Positions 44,794 through 53,914 of a DNA stretch of 64,000 bases are shown here, one piece after another (the stretch's first letter is position 1; the number at the start of each line of letters is the position of its first letter). Made by a program: the position numbers and the translations under genes. The notes under the pieces were generated by a model that saw only the letters and a list, made by a program, of their open reading frames with translations, was not told the origin of the DNA and did no database searches. Source of the stretch: Paludibacteraceae bacterium (lineage in GTDB: Bacteria > Bacteroidota > Bacteroidia > Bacteroidales > Paludibacteraceae); assembly GCA_024401555.1 (NCBI GenBank), contig JAKSKV010000011.1, forward strand, positions 20,277-84,276. Direction: 5' to 3'.

Positions 44794-46434
44794 TTACTCC
44801 TGGACGAGGCGAACACTGCGACCGTAGTAGCGGCTGACGGTGTTGTAGGTGCCCACACCGCCGAGGTAGTTGAAGAGGATGATGTACGCGCTGTCATAGC
44901 TGTCGTACGTACTCAACCAGTAGAAGCCGTAGGAGCCGACATCGCTGACCGAGGTACCTTTGCGGCCGCCCGCAGCAGGCAAGAAGACCGCCCCCTGCTC
45001 CTCCAACACCTGCCAATCCAATGCCGAGAAACTATTGCTATCAAAATCCGTACTACCCAATTTCACAGATAACACACAGTTTGCTTCCTCCCAATCATCT
45101 GGGAAAAGCAGAAATCCCGGAACGCCCTTTACTGTAGCAAATGTTCTCAAATTCTCACAATTCATTCTTCCCGAGTATAAATAAATCAACTCACCCTGAG
45201 ACAAAACACGCCACTGTCCCTTCTTGTCACCTCCATTAGAGATCGCATTGTAAACGCCCCAGTCATAGTTGGCACTTGTCCCTGTCAGATCAAGGGATGC
45301 CTGATTTGTGGAAGGTCCATATCCATATGTATTATAGGTCGCATCTACAGTTGCCTTGGACGTTGAGTACGGCATATAGTTCTTATTATAGGCATCCTCA
45401 CTATTATGGTAACCTGAGGTGCCCCATCCGAAAAGATCAATCCAACCATCGTAGGTGGCTGAGATGTTCTTGTTATCCTCTCCTATCATATCGTACTGGT
45501 TCTCAGCAAATCGCCAAATGCCAGTGCTCGCCTGATACTGCAAGTTACCCATAGAGAAGCTGATCTGGGTGGAGTCACTAACGGAAAATCTGCCAGGAAG
45601 CCTGCCATTAGGCTTTTCAACGATCATCTCCACCTTTGCCAAACGCATACAGAAACCGAAGATGCGATCTCCACTATCCATCGTGGCTTCAGAACGCATA
45701 ATGAGATATTGGGCATCTACGGAACCATCTGAAGTAGATGTCCAGTAGTTACCAGTTTTTTCTACCTCGTCGATATCCGCACCCAGACGGAAACCTGCAT
45801 AAGGCAGAAAGAGAGCTCCCAAAGACTCCATCCTTGTCCATTCGTCACCGCTGTAAACATTCGTTTTGAAATCTTTCGCACCACCAAAGAAATCCAAATC
45901 GCGAGGAAGTATACAGCCGTCGGGCAACAGCATATAGCCCTTCACACCGTTAACGAGGGCTTGGGAACGAAGGGACTCTGCGCCCTCACGTTCTTTGAGG
46001 ATGTAATTCCACTCGTCCGCACTGAGTGTACTCCAGCCTCCTCCGTTGGAGATGGTATTGAAAACTGTCCACTCCAAAAGGTCAATCCATCCCGCATAGT
46101 TAGAAGAGGCATTCTTGTTGCCCTCCCCTATCACATCGTACTGGTTCTCAGCGAAGCGATAAGTGTTGGAAGAGGCACAATACTGGAGGTTACCCTGTGC
46201 GAAAGAGGCCTGCTTGTTGACAGAGATGGAGAACTTGCCAGGAAGCACCCCGTCGGTCTTCACAACAGAAGGCACAGGCTCCTCCTCTCCCTCCACATAC
46301 GTAACCCTAGACACCTTCTCCACATCGTACTTCACTTCCGTTCCGTCCGTCTGCTCCACCTGCATATAGGTGGTCGCCTGCGCCATGAAAGTGGTCATGA
46401 TCGCAGTAAATAATAAAATGACTTTTTTTCTCAT
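44794..46434 (-). CDS. Secreted two-repeat protein with lectin-like C-terminus
   Basis: 546 residues. A signal peptide (MRKKVILLFTAIMTTFMAQA) and a short N-terminal domain (TTYMQVEQTDGTEVKYDVEK) are followed by two copies of a ~210-250 residue module. Each starts LPGKFS/LPGRFSV and has GNLQY.AS, YRFAENQYD/WRFAENQYD, IGE.NKN and GWIDL. Each ends in a WLST/WTST...R.YGRSVRLV or FCMRLAK segment, the style of FGE/C-type-lectin folds. The last ~50 codons are nearly all NNC/NNT, as in retroelement-diversified tails. Second gene of an operon with 46451-46921. Function unknown; surface binding is plausible. Confidence 0.8.
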   Translation of the reverse strand: MRKKVILLFTAIMTTFMAQATTYMQVEQTDGTEVKYDVEKVSRVTYVEGEEEPVPSVVKTDGVLPGKFSISVNKQASFAQGNLQYCASSNTYRFAENQYDVIGEGNKNASSNYAGWIDLLEWTVFNTISNGGGWSTLSADEWNYILKEREGAESLRSQALVNGVKGYMLLPDGCILPRDLDFFGGAKDFKTNVYSGDEWTRMESLGALFLPYAGFRLGADIDEVEKTGNYWTSTSDGSVDAQYLIMRSEATMDSGDRIFGFCMRLAKVEMIVEKPNGRLPGRFSVSDSTQISFSMGNLQYQASTGIWRFAENQYDMIGEDNKNISATYDGWIDLFGWGTSGYHNSEDAYNKNYMPYSTSKATVDATYNTYGYGPSTNQASLDLTGTSANYDWGVYNAISNGGDKKGQWRVLSQGELIYLYSGRMNCENLRTFATVKGVPGFLLFPDDWEEANCVLSVKLGSTDFDSNSFSALDWQVLEEQGAVFLPAAGGRKGTSVSDVGSYGFYWLSTYDSYDSAYIILFNYLGGVGTYNTVSRYYGRSVRLVQE

Positions 46435-46450
46435 ACTATTCTAATTTCAA

Positions 46451-46921
46451 TTATTTACGAATGATTTTAAACGATTGGTTTTCCACTGAGAGCAAATAAA
46501 CGCCTGGTTGATTAGGCAACTTCACAAGAGCCTCACCTGTCTCGTCAATGGCGGTTCTACACCAGGCCACACCATTGACACCCACCAAGGCAACAGCCGA
46601 TTTGGGCGACGCATTACTAATCCGAACGGTCGATTCGTCCACTCTCGTCACACAGATGATCGGTGCATTGCTCTCCTGAACCTTTGTGGTCATGTTACTC
46701 TCGGTGAAGTGATAATCCTTCACATCGTTGATGGCGTAACTGGTGGAGGCGTCATCATTCACCACCAAGTCACCATTCTCATAGGTCACCACCGGTTTGT
46801 CCCTCAGAAGGAAACTGTACTGCTCCCCGCTTTTCAGCTCCACGGTCATATAGCTAACCTCTGCTTGGGTGGCAAAGGAGACTCCGACCAGACCTAAAAA
46901 CATTAATAATCTCTTTCTCAT
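46451..46921 (-). CDS. Small secreted protein with Por-type C-terminal tail
   Basis: 156 residues. Signal peptide MRKRLLMFLGLVGVSFATQA, then YMTVELKSGEQYSFLLRDKP, similar in style to the N-terminal domain of the next gene (YMQVEQTDGTEVKYDVEK). The C-terminus VKLPNQPGVYLLSVENQSFK resembles type-A T9SS sorting domains. It precedes the lectin-like protein by 16 nt, so they are co-transcribed. Role unknown; perhaps a surface-display partner. Confidence 0.75.
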   Translation of the reverse strand: MRKRLLMFLGLVGVSFATQAEVSYMTVELKSGEQYSFLLRDKPVVTYENGDLVVNDDASTSYAINDVKDYHFTESNMTTKVQESNAPIICVTRVDESTVRISNASPKSAVALVGVNGVAWCRTAIDETGEALVKLPNQPGVYLLSVENQSFKIIRK

Positions 46922-47006
46922 ATTCTAAAAATTAAATTTGATTGACACTTATATGGCAAACAAACCTGATTGTCTGGATTGATACGTCCAGACAAGACAA
47001 CGTACG

Positions 47007-47048
47007 ACATCCCGTAGAGACGCACAACTGTCCGTCCCTACGGGATGT
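47007..47048. repeat. Inverted repeat in the 5' leader
   Basis: 16-bp arms ACATCCCGTAGAGACG / CGTCCCTACGGGATGT with one mismatch and a 10-nt loop; resembles palindromic repeats dispersed in Bacteroidota. Confidence 0.7.
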
Positions 47049-47078
47049 ATATCATCATAATCTATTGATTTATAGGAA

Positions 47079-47112
<34 letters not shown>

Positions 47113-47195
47113 ATACAAATATCTGACATTGCCAAATATCCGCCACAAGATTTAATATTGGATTGCACACTCACCATACCTTTCATTCGTTTTTG

Positions 47196-47225
47196 CAAAG
47201 GTAGGCAAATTTATCGCCCAAGCAA
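47196..47225 (-). promoter_or_regulatory. Promoter of the 46921/46434 secreted operon
   Basis: On the minus strand TTG (47223-47225), 19 nt, TACCTTTG (47196-47203): full consensus. Start near 47190 gives a leader of about 270 nt containing the TG tract and an inverted repeat. Confidence 0.75.
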
Positions 47226-47291
47226 ATATTCGAATTGATTTTTTCAAATGCACGGATTATGTTATTTATGCGTTAATTCGTTGTGATACCA

Positions 47292-47450
47292 TTGTAGGGA
47301 TGGCCCTTGTGGCCACACGCGGCGTTGTTGAATCCGGCACGCCCTGCATCCCCGGGGGCGTATGCAATACGCCCCTACGGCACGCCACTCATCATTATCG
47401 CAAACCGAGGTGCGACGCATTGTAGGGGCGTTTTGAAAACGCCCTGTCGG
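47292..47450. repeat. Second cluster of palindromic intergenic repeats
   Basis: 47292-47378 matches 43476-43581 in order and mostly in sequence, with an identical 24-bp palindrome at 47355-47378. A separate palindrome GGGCGTTTT / AAAACGCCC lies at 47426-47443. No gene seen in 46922-47531. Confidence 0.75.
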
Positions 47451-47480
47451 GCAATGCGAATCACCCCATTGTATATAAAC

Positions 47481-47510
47481 AAAAAAAAGGGAACCCTTTC
47501 GGATTCCCTT
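47481..47510 (-). terminator. tsf terminator
   Basis: AAGGGAA (47487-47493) / TTCCCTT (47504-47510), then Ts on the minus strand. Confidence 0.88.
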
Positions 47511-47531
47511 TCCTTATGATGAAGAATTTGA

Positions 47532-48524
47532 TTATTCCTCGTTCAAAGTGAAGCGCTTGAATGCAGTAGCAGTCAAGTTCTTTGAAACTGATGCCATGTA
47601 TTGAGCGACATTGATCTTAGCCTCCTTAATGAACGCTTGATTCAACAAGGTTTGCTCCTTGTAAATCTTTTGGATACGTCCGTTAACGATACCGTCGATC
47701 ATAGGTTGCTTCAAGTTAGCAGCAGCTTGCTCAGCAACAGTTGCCTTAATCTCGCGAGCCTTAGCAGCTTGCTCAGCAGTGATCCATCCCTTCTCTTGGT
47801 TAGACTCGATGTGAGCCTCAGAGTCAACGTGAGCAGGATTGATACCAGCCTTTTGCAAAGCGGCGTCAACTTGCTTTTGGATCAACTCAGCCTTAGTCTT
47901 CTCAGTTGCGATCTCACGCTCCTTCTCAACATAGTCAGCAGGAACATCCTTCTCTGAAACTGCGATAGGGTTCATAGCAGCAACTTGCATAGCAACATCC
48001 TTGTATGCTTGAGCATCCAAACCAGCCTCATTGAAGGCAACAACTGATGCCAACATGTTTCCTGGGTGGATGTATGCTACTGTAGCAGCACCATTTACGA
48101 ACTCATAGCAACCCAACTCCATCTTCTCACCAGTCACACCAGAACGGTCAGTGATCAATTGTTGGATAGAAGAGTTTCCGATCATAGTGTTGTTCAATGC
48201 CTCCAAAGAAGCAGGCTTAGTCTCCATAGCCTTGTCCAAGATTTGCTTAGCCAATGCTACGAAATCAGCGTTCTTAGCAACGAAATCGGTCTCACACTTC
48301 AAAGCTACGACAGCGGCGAAATCACCGTTAGCGGCAGCCAATACACAACCCTCAGAAGCCTGACGGTCGCTTCTCTTTGCAGCAATTGCTTGACCTCTCT
48401 TGCGGATAAGCTCGACAGCCTTGTCGAAATCGCCGTTAGCCTCTTCTAGAGCCTTCTTGCAATCCATCATACCCGCACCAGTCATGGTACGCAATTTACT
48501 GATATCAGCCAATGAAACAGCCAT
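47532..48524 (-). CDS. tsf: Translation elongation factor Ts
   Basis: 330 residues. Nucleotide exchange factor for EF-Tu. It starts with MAVSLADISKLRTMTGAGMMDCKKAL (first 20: MAVSLADISKLRTMTGAGMM), the UBA-like N-domain, then LKCETDFVAKNADFVALAKQ and VAAMNPIAVSEKDVP. Longer than the E. coli protein, as usual in Bacteroidota. 21 nt downstream of rpsB. Confidence 0.97.
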   Translation of the reverse strand: MAVSLADISKLRTMTGAGMMDCKKALEEANGDFDKAVELIRKRGQAIAAKRSDRQASEGCVLAAANGDFAAVVALKCETDFVAKNADFVALAKQILDKAMETKPASLEALNNTMIGNSSIQQLITDRSGVTGEKMELGCYEFVNGAATVAYIHPGNMLASVVAFNEAGLDAQAYKDVAMQVAAMNPIAVSEKDVPADYVEKEREIATEKTKAELIQKQVDAALQKAGINPAHVDSEAHIESNQEKGWITAEQAAKAREIKATVAEQAAANLKQPMIDGIVNGRIQKIYKEQTLLNQAFIKEAKINVAQYMASVSKNLTATAFKRFTLNEE

Positions 48525-48545
48525 AATAATCTTTTGTTTTAATTA

Positions 48546-49376
48546 TTAATCCTCAGATACCTCAAACTTGCTAGCAACCTTAGCGTTAAGAGCGTCGCCA
48601 TCTACGTTAGCCTTACCCTTCTTCGCTACTCTCTTTCTCTCCTTCTTCTCTGCAGGAGCCTCGTTAGCCTCGTTCTCTTCCTTCTCAACCTTTCTCTCGT
48701 CCAAGCCCTCCTTGATAGCACCACAAAGTGCGTTCAAGATAACCTCTACTGACTTAGTAGCGTCGTCGTTAGCTGGGATTACGAAATCAACGTCGTTAGG
48801 GTTAGAGTTAGTATCTACGATACCGTAAACTGGAATACCCAATCTCTTAGCCTCTCTTACAGCGATGTTCTCCTTAGTTGTGTCAACTACGAACAATGCG
48901 GATGGAAGTCTTGTCATGTCAGCGATGCTGCCCAAGTTCTTCTCCAACTTAGCACGTTGACGAGAGATTTGAAGTTTCTCTCTCTTAGAAAGGTTATCGA
49001 AAGTACCGTCGTTAGACAATTTATCAATAGAAGCCATCTTCTTAACTGCCTTACGGATAGTTGGGAAGTTGGTCAACATACCACCAGCCCAACGCTCAGT
49101 TACGAATGGCATAGCAACCTCAGCAGCCTTGTCAGCGACAACTTGCTTTGCTTGCTTCTTAGTTGCAACAAAAAGAATCTTCTTGCCCGATTTTGCAACT
49201 TGCTTCATTGCAGCAGCAGCCTCTTCAACCTTTGCTACAGTCTTGTGAAGATCAATAATATGGATACCGTTACGCTCCATGAAGATGTAGGGTGCCATAG
49301 CTGGGTTCCACTTTCTTTTCAAGTGACCGAAGTGACATCCTGCCTCTAATAATTCATCAAAATTAGTTCTTGACAT
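48546..49376 (-). CDS. rpsB: 30S ribosomal protein S2
   Basis: 276 residues. FDELLEAGCHFGHLKRKWNP, MERNGIHIIDLHKTV, FVATKKQAKQVVADKA and RWAGGMLTNFPTIRKAVKKM are diagnostic. Has the lysine/glutamate-rich C-terminal tail common in this phylum. Follows rpsI after 149 nt and precedes tsf, the usual rplM-rpsI-rpsB-tsf order. Confidence 0.98.
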   Translation of the reverse strand: MSRTNFDELLEAGCHFGHLKRKWNPAMAPYIFMERNGIHIIDLHKTVAKVEEAAAAMKQVAKSGKKILFVATKKQAKQVVADKAAEVAMPFVTERWAGGMLTNFPTIRKAVKKMASIDKLSNDGTFDNLSKREKLQISRQRAKLEKNLGSIADMTRLPSALFVVDTTKENIAVREAKRLGIPVYGIVDTNSNPNDVDFVIPANDDATKSVEVILNALCGAIKEGLDERKVEKEENEANEAPAEKKERKRVAKKGKANVDGDALNAKVASKFEVSED

Positions 49377-49525
49377 TTTCTTTACTTTTTAATCGTTTAC
49401 ATTCTTAATAATTACAATCTGTCGGTAGTCCGAAAACAAATACAATCCGAAGTCCGACCGATTTAGATACTAAACGTACTCTCTTATGAAGCCATGCCAA
49501 ACAAGTGGCAAGCCCCATCCAAGCA

Positions 49526-49912
49526 CTAACGTTTACTGAACTGGAATCTCTTTCTAGCCTTAGGACGACCTGGTTTCTTACGCTCAACCTCACGAGCATC
49601 GCGAGTCAAGAATCCTTCAACCTTCAATGCTGGCTTGTTCTCAGCGTCAACCTTAACCAATGCGCGGGCGATAGCCAAACGCAAAGCCTCTGCTTGACCC
49701 TTGAAACCACCACCATCCAATACAGCCTTGATATTGAACTTCTCAGCTGCGTTGATAGCATTCAACGGTTGCTTTACGACATATTGCAAAATTCCTGAAG
49801 GAAAGTATACAGTTACATCCTTGTTGTTGATAGTGATCTGGCCATTACCCTCACTAAGGTAAACGCGTGCAATAGCAGCTTTTCTTCTACCTACGGTATT
49901 AACTACTTCCAT
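49526..49912 (-). CDS. rpsI: 30S ribosomal protein S9
   Basis: 128 residues. NTVGRRKAAIARVYLSEGNG, GGGFKGQAEALRLAIARALV and the C-terminal KKPGRPKARKRFQFSKR that enters the decoding centre. Four nt after rplM. Confidence 0.98.
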   Translation of the reverse strand: MEVVNTVGRRKAAIARVYLSEGNGQITINNKDVTVYFPSGILQYVVKQPLNAINAAEKFNIKAVLDGGGFKGQAEALRLAIARALVKVDAENKPALKVEGFLTRDAREVERKKPGRPKARKRFQFSKR

Positions 49913-49916
49913 GTTT

Positions 49917-50372
49917 TTACTTAATTGAGTTTAAATCTAAAACTTTAGGTTGTTGAGCAGATTGCTCGTGCTCGCTACCAGCGTAAACGTAAAGGTTACC
50001 AAGAATAGCATCACCAAGACGGTTCTTAGGCAACATACCCTTTACAACTTTTCTGATAAGCTTCTCTGGGCTCTTCTTCAAAAGATCACCAGGGGTGAAC
50101 TCTCTTTGACCACCAGGATAACCCGTAAATCTCAAATAAATACGGTCAGTAGCTTTGTTACCAGTGATTTTAACTTTAGCTGCGTTGATAACAATCACGT
50201 TGTCTCCACAGTCTACATGAGGGGTGAAATTTGGCTTGTACTTGCCTCTCAAAAGCTTAGCAACTTTTGACCCCAAACGTCCCAATGATTGGTCCGCTGC
50301 ATCTACGACAACCCACTCTTTCTTAACGGTTGCCTTGTTAGCAGAAATGGTTTTAAAACTTAAAGTATCCAC
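49917..50372 (-). CDS. rplM: 50S ribosomal protein L13
   Basis: 151 residues. VVDAADQSLGRLGSKVAKLL, GKYKPNFTPHVDCGDNVIVI, YLRFTGYPGGQREFTPGDLL and VKGMLPKNRLGDAILGNLYV are family signatures. First gene of the ribosomal operon, with a good promoter about 100 nt upstream. Confidence 0.98.
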   Translation of the reverse strand: MDTLSFKTISANKATVKKEWVVVDAADQSLGRLGSKVAKLLRGKYKPNFTPHVDCGDNVIVINAAKVKITGNKATDRIYLRFTGYPGGQREFTPGDLLKKSPEKLIRKVVKGMLPKNRLGDAILGNLYVYAGSEHEQSAQQPKVLDLNSIK

Positions 50373-50468
50373 TTTAATTTGTTTTTAATTAGTTAATTAA
50401 TCATTCACTCGCTTTCGGCTTCGGGCAAGCCTACGGCATTTTGACTATTTTGGATAATAATTCGGTCG

Positions 50469-50498
50469 CGAATTTACCTAAAAAATTTCTTTCCGCAA
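50469..50498 (-). promoter_or_regulatory. Promoter of the rplM-rpsI operon
   Basis: Minus-strand TTG (50496-50498), 19 nt, TAAATTCG (50469-50476; one mismatch to TAnnTTTG). The ~90-nt leader contains a short stem (GGCTT / AAGCC at 50417-50431). Confidence 0.55.
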
Positions 50499-50622
50499 AA
50501 TGTTTTATCAATATTTATTCACCCGCACAAGTCATGATCACATCAGAGGTGAATATACATTCCCATCCAAGGCGACAAGATTCGCACGTAGATGTATCGC
50601 TAAGGGCGAATACAATTCGCTC

Positions 50623-51411
50623 CTACTTTCGTTCCATCGCCTTTGCCTCGTTCCAATAACGGTCCATCTCCTCCAAGGTCAGATCTTTCAGCTCCCTACC
50701 CTGCTTCATAGCCTGCGCCTCGACATGGTTGAAACGGCGAATAAATTTCTGGTTACATTTCTCCAAAGCGTTTTCCGGATTGATTTTATAGAGTCTGGCC
50801 GCATTGATCATGCTGAACATCAAATCGCCAAACTCCTCCTCCATCTTCTCCGCATCCATATGGTCGATCTCAACTTTCAATTCATCGAACTCCTCCTTGA
50901 CCTTATCCCAAACTTGCTCCTTCTCTTTCCAATCAAAGCCAACATTGCGGGCCTTGTCTTGGATACGGTAGGATTTGATCAAGGCAGGCAACGCGTCGGG
51001 CACACCCGACAATACGGTCTTATTGCCATCCTTCTCCTTCCGCTTGATCTGTTCCCAAGTCTGCTCCACCTCACCAGCAGTTTTCGCCGCACCCTCGCCG
51101 AACACATGCGGATGACGGAAGATCAATTTGTCGCACAACGAATTGCAGACATCCGCGATATCGAAGTCATTGGTTTCGGAGGCGATCTTGGAATAGAACA
51201 CGATGTGCAGCAAGACATCGCCCAACTCCTTCTTTATCTCGCCCTTCTCCTGCTTCATAATCGCATCGACAAGTTCATAGCACTCCTCAATGGTGTTGGC
51301 ACGGAGCGACTCAAATGTCTGTTTCTTATCCCACGGACACTTCTCCCTGAGTTCATCCATCACCTCCAAAAGGCGTTGGAACGCTTTTGACTTTTCATCC
51401 ATCGTATTCAT
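50623..51411 (-). CDS. mazG: Nucleoside triphosphate pyrophosphohydrolase
   Basis: 262 residues with the two MazG domains of the full-length family. The first has LREKCPWDKKQTFESLRANT, EECYELVDAI, ELGDVLLHIVFYSKIA. The second has FDELKVEIDHM...EEEFGDLMFSMINAAR. Degrades non-canonical or excess NTPs to NMP and pyrophosphate. 27 nt downstream of a glycosyltransferase gene. Confidence 0.96.
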   Translation of the reverse strand: MNTMDEKSKAFQRLLEVMDELREKCPWDKKQTFESLRANTIEECYELVDAIMKQEKGEIKKELGDVLLHIVFYSKIASETNDFDIADVCNSLCDKLIFRHPHVFGEGAAKTAGEVEQTWEQIKRKEKDGNKTVLSGVPDALPALIKSYRIQDKARNVGFDWKEKEQVWDKVKEEFDELKVEIDHMDAEKMEEEFGDLMFSMINAARLYKINPENALEKCNQKFIRRFNHVEAQAMKQGRELKDLTLEEMDRYWNEAKAMERK

Positions 51412-51438
51412 AATTCACAAATCTTTATTCATAATCAC

Positions 51439-52629
51439 CTACGCCTCTTGCCAAACGGTCAATTTCTTTCGACCGATACGGGCAATAGTTCTCGCTTGAA
51501 GCGAAAAGAGTGGCAACACGATATCAAACAACGGAATTGAGAGGGCGAACTTACGCTCCTCCAAAGCATTGGATGTCTTTCTGAAAATCACCAATTGCAT
51601 CACATAACGCATCACCGCCAAGAAGGCGAAGATTCCCAAAGAGATGTACTCACCCCACGCCAATAGAATAACCGCCAAAACCAACGACAACACATAGTAA
51701 AGATAACGGGTCGAGAGTTCCATGCCAATGCGGAATTTCGTTCCGAACTTATATTCATCGAAGGTGTCCATCTGACGTTCACGCTGATACATAAAAGACT
51801 TCATGGAGAGTTCCCGATGCGACCATGTCACCGCATCGGCATCCGCGCAGACACGCGTATTGCCCGCCTTGGTGAGGTCCCGAATAAGAAGGTCATCGTC
51901 ACCATCCTCTAATATAAGGTGAGAGGAGAATCCCTTCTTCTCATAAAATAGTTTCTTGGAATAGGATAAGTTGCCACTGACACCGCGATAGGCCTTGTCA
52001 GCCATGGCGAATCCCATGAACCGCATGGATTGGAACATCGTGTCGAAAGCGATCATCTTGTCCAAGATGCCCTCGTTACCCTTATGACCCGTATAACCCA
52101 AAACCACGCCGGTACCACTTGCGTAATTGCGCACGACATGCGCCAACCACTGTTTGCTGGCAGGTTCGCAATCCGCATCCAAGAATAGCATGTGGTCGTA
52201 ATGGGCGGCCTTGATACCCACGGTCAGGCACATCTTCTTACGGCTCGTATATTTCGCGCCCATAGGAAGGAATGTCTGGTAAAGGTTATCATGCTTCTCC
52301 ATCAGATTCTTCAACAAATCCGAGCTCTCATCCGTCGATCCGTCATTGACGACAATCACCTCAAACTTCGGATAGAGTTGTCCCAACACTTTCGGCAAGA
52401 AACGGGCAAGGTTTTCAGACTCGTTTCTAGCACATATAATAATAGAAACCGGAGGTTTTGCGGTGGAGAGACGCACATCGTTCCGATCCATTCTCTTCTT
52501 TAGACGGGCAATACCATTATAGTAGCGCAAATAGAAATAGACTTGTATCCCAAGGGCGAAGACAAACAGCCCCAATATCACCCAGAAATAAATAGGATAC
52601 TCAACTAAACTATTCAAATATTCTTCCAT
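51439..52629 (-). CDS. Membrane glycosyltransferase, family 2
   Basis: About 396 residues from MEEYLNSLVEYPIYFWVIL; Met at 52653 is an alternative. N-terminal helix near 12-32, then a GT-A domain: VSIIICARNESENLARFLPK, FEVIVVNDGSTDESSDLLKN, DHMLFLDADCEPASKQWL (DxD), and a QRERQMDTF-type Q/RxxRW region. Two or three C-terminal helices follow (YLYYVLSLVLAVILLAWGEY, FAFLAVMRYVMQLVIF). Transfers sugars from nucleotide donors at the inner membrane; product unknown. No polysaccharide cluster surrounds it. Confidence 0.9.
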   Translation of the reverse strand: MEEYLNSLVEYPIYFWVILGLFVFALGIQVYFYLRYYNGIARLKKRMDRNDVRLSTAKPPVSIIICARNESENLARFLPKVLGQLYPKFEVIVVNDGSTDESSDLLKNLMEKHDNLYQTFLPMGAKYTSRKKMCLTVGIKAAHYDHMLFLDADCEPASKQWLAHVVRNYASGTGVVLGYTGHKGNEGILDKMIAFDTMFQSMRFMGFAMADKAYRGVSGNLSYSKKLFYEKKGFSSHLILEDGDDDLLIRDLTKAGNTRVCADADAVTWSHRELSMKSFMYQRERQMDTFDEYKFGTKFRIGMELSTRYLYYVLSLVLAVILLAWGEYISLGIFAFLAVMRYVMQLVIFRKTSNALEERKFALSIPLFDIVLPLFSLQARTIARIGRKKLTVWQEA

Positions 52630-52747
52630 ACCAACAGACACACATGTGGACATCAGTCCATCATTAACACTTGATTTGTGGGTTCTATATTATAACTTAT
52701 AAAATGGTGTGAAGCACCCCAAAGGAGCGCCTCACCATCACCATTTA

Positions 52748-53914
52748 TTAAAATTCTGTGGAGAGATAGCCCTGTGGCAATCGTCTCAAATTATAGCCGG
52801 AGGCCATGATCTCACCATACGCTCCAGCGGAACGGATCGCTAAGTAATCGCCTCGTTTCGTGCCATTCAAAAGAATCTCCTTGTCGAACACGTCAGAAGA
52901 CTCACAAATAGGACCAACCACATCATACTTCTCCTCATCGGCGTCGGAAGAGATGTTCTCGATACGGTGGTAAGCATCGTACAATGCAGGACGGATCAAA
53001 TCGGTCATACCGGCATCCACAATGGCGAATTGCTTCTCCTTGCCCTTCTTCACGTAGGTAACCTTCGTGATCAAACTACCACATTGAGCTACCAATGAAC
53101 GACCTGGCTCGCAGTGCATGGTTTGACCAGCACGCAATTTCAAGTGCTTTGCGAACAAGCGGAAGTATGACTCGAAATCCGCGATCGGCATGTGGTTAGG
53201 ATGCTCATAATTGATACCCAAACCTCCACCTATATTGATGTTCTCTAACTTAACACCCCAAGACTCGAACTTCTCTTGCAAATCGTTCACACGAACGCAA
53301 AGGTTCTCGAAGGAACTGAGATCGGTAATTTGCGAACCAATATGGAAATGCAAACCGATCAACTTCAAATTCTTCATGCCGGCAATCATCTTCACCACAG
53401 ACTCCAAATCATCCATATTGAAGCCGAACTTGTTCTCGTTCAGACCAGTGGTGATATAGTGATGCGTGTGGGCGTCCACATTCGGATTGACACGCAGTTC
53501 GATGTTCGCAACCTTTCCCTTTGCCGCCGCCAACTCGTTGATCACTTCCAACTCAGGGATAGACTCCGCATTGAAGCAGAAAATATTATACTCCAAAGCC
53601 AAATTGATTTCAGGATCGGTCTTTCCAACACCGGCAAAAACAATCTTTGAAGCGGGGAAGCCAGCCTCAACAGCCGCCTTCACCTCATTACCGCTCACGC
53701 AATCAGCGCCAAAGCCCTTGCTTGCGATAATAGACAATACCTTGGGATTCGCATTGGCCTTCACAGCATAATGAACCTCCACATTATTGGCGCTGGACTC
53801 CTTCTTTACCAAGTCCAGTGTTTGGTTCAACAAATCCACATCGTAATAATAGAAAGGTGTCTGCACCTTCACAAACTTTTCTACGGGGAAACTTCCCTTA
53901 ACAACTTGTGCCAT
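52748..53914 (-). CDS. lysA: Diaminopimelate decarboxylase
   Basis: 388 residues. Final step of lysine synthesis, PLP dependent. VEVHYAVKANANPKVLSIIA contains the PLP Lys52. GVGKTDPEINLAL, LIGLHFHIGSQITDLSSFEN, NIGGGLGINYE and HCEPGRSLVAQCG (EPGR) follow; PICESSDVF is the C-terminal active-site motif. Starts directly after the aspartate kinase stop, so the first and last steps of the lysine route are coupled. Confidence 0.97.
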   Translation of the reverse strand: MAQVVKGSFPVEKFVKVQTPFYYYDVDLLNQTLDLVKKESSANNVEVHYAVKANANPKVLSIIASKGFGADCVSGNEVKAAVEAGFPASKIVFAGVGKTDPEINLALEYNIFCFNAESIPELEVINELAAAKGKVANIELRVNPNVDAHTHHYITTGLNENKFGFNMDDLESVVKMIAGMKNLKLIGLHFHIGSQITDLSSFENLCVRVNDLQEKFESWGVKLENINIGGGLGINYEHPNHMPIADFESYFRLFAKHLKLRAGQTMHCEPGRSLVAQCGSLITKVTYVKKGKEKQFAIVDAGMTDLIRPALYDAYHRIENISSDADEEKYDVVGPICESSDVFDKEILLNGTKRGDYLAIRSAGAYGEIMASGYNLRRLPQGYLSTEF

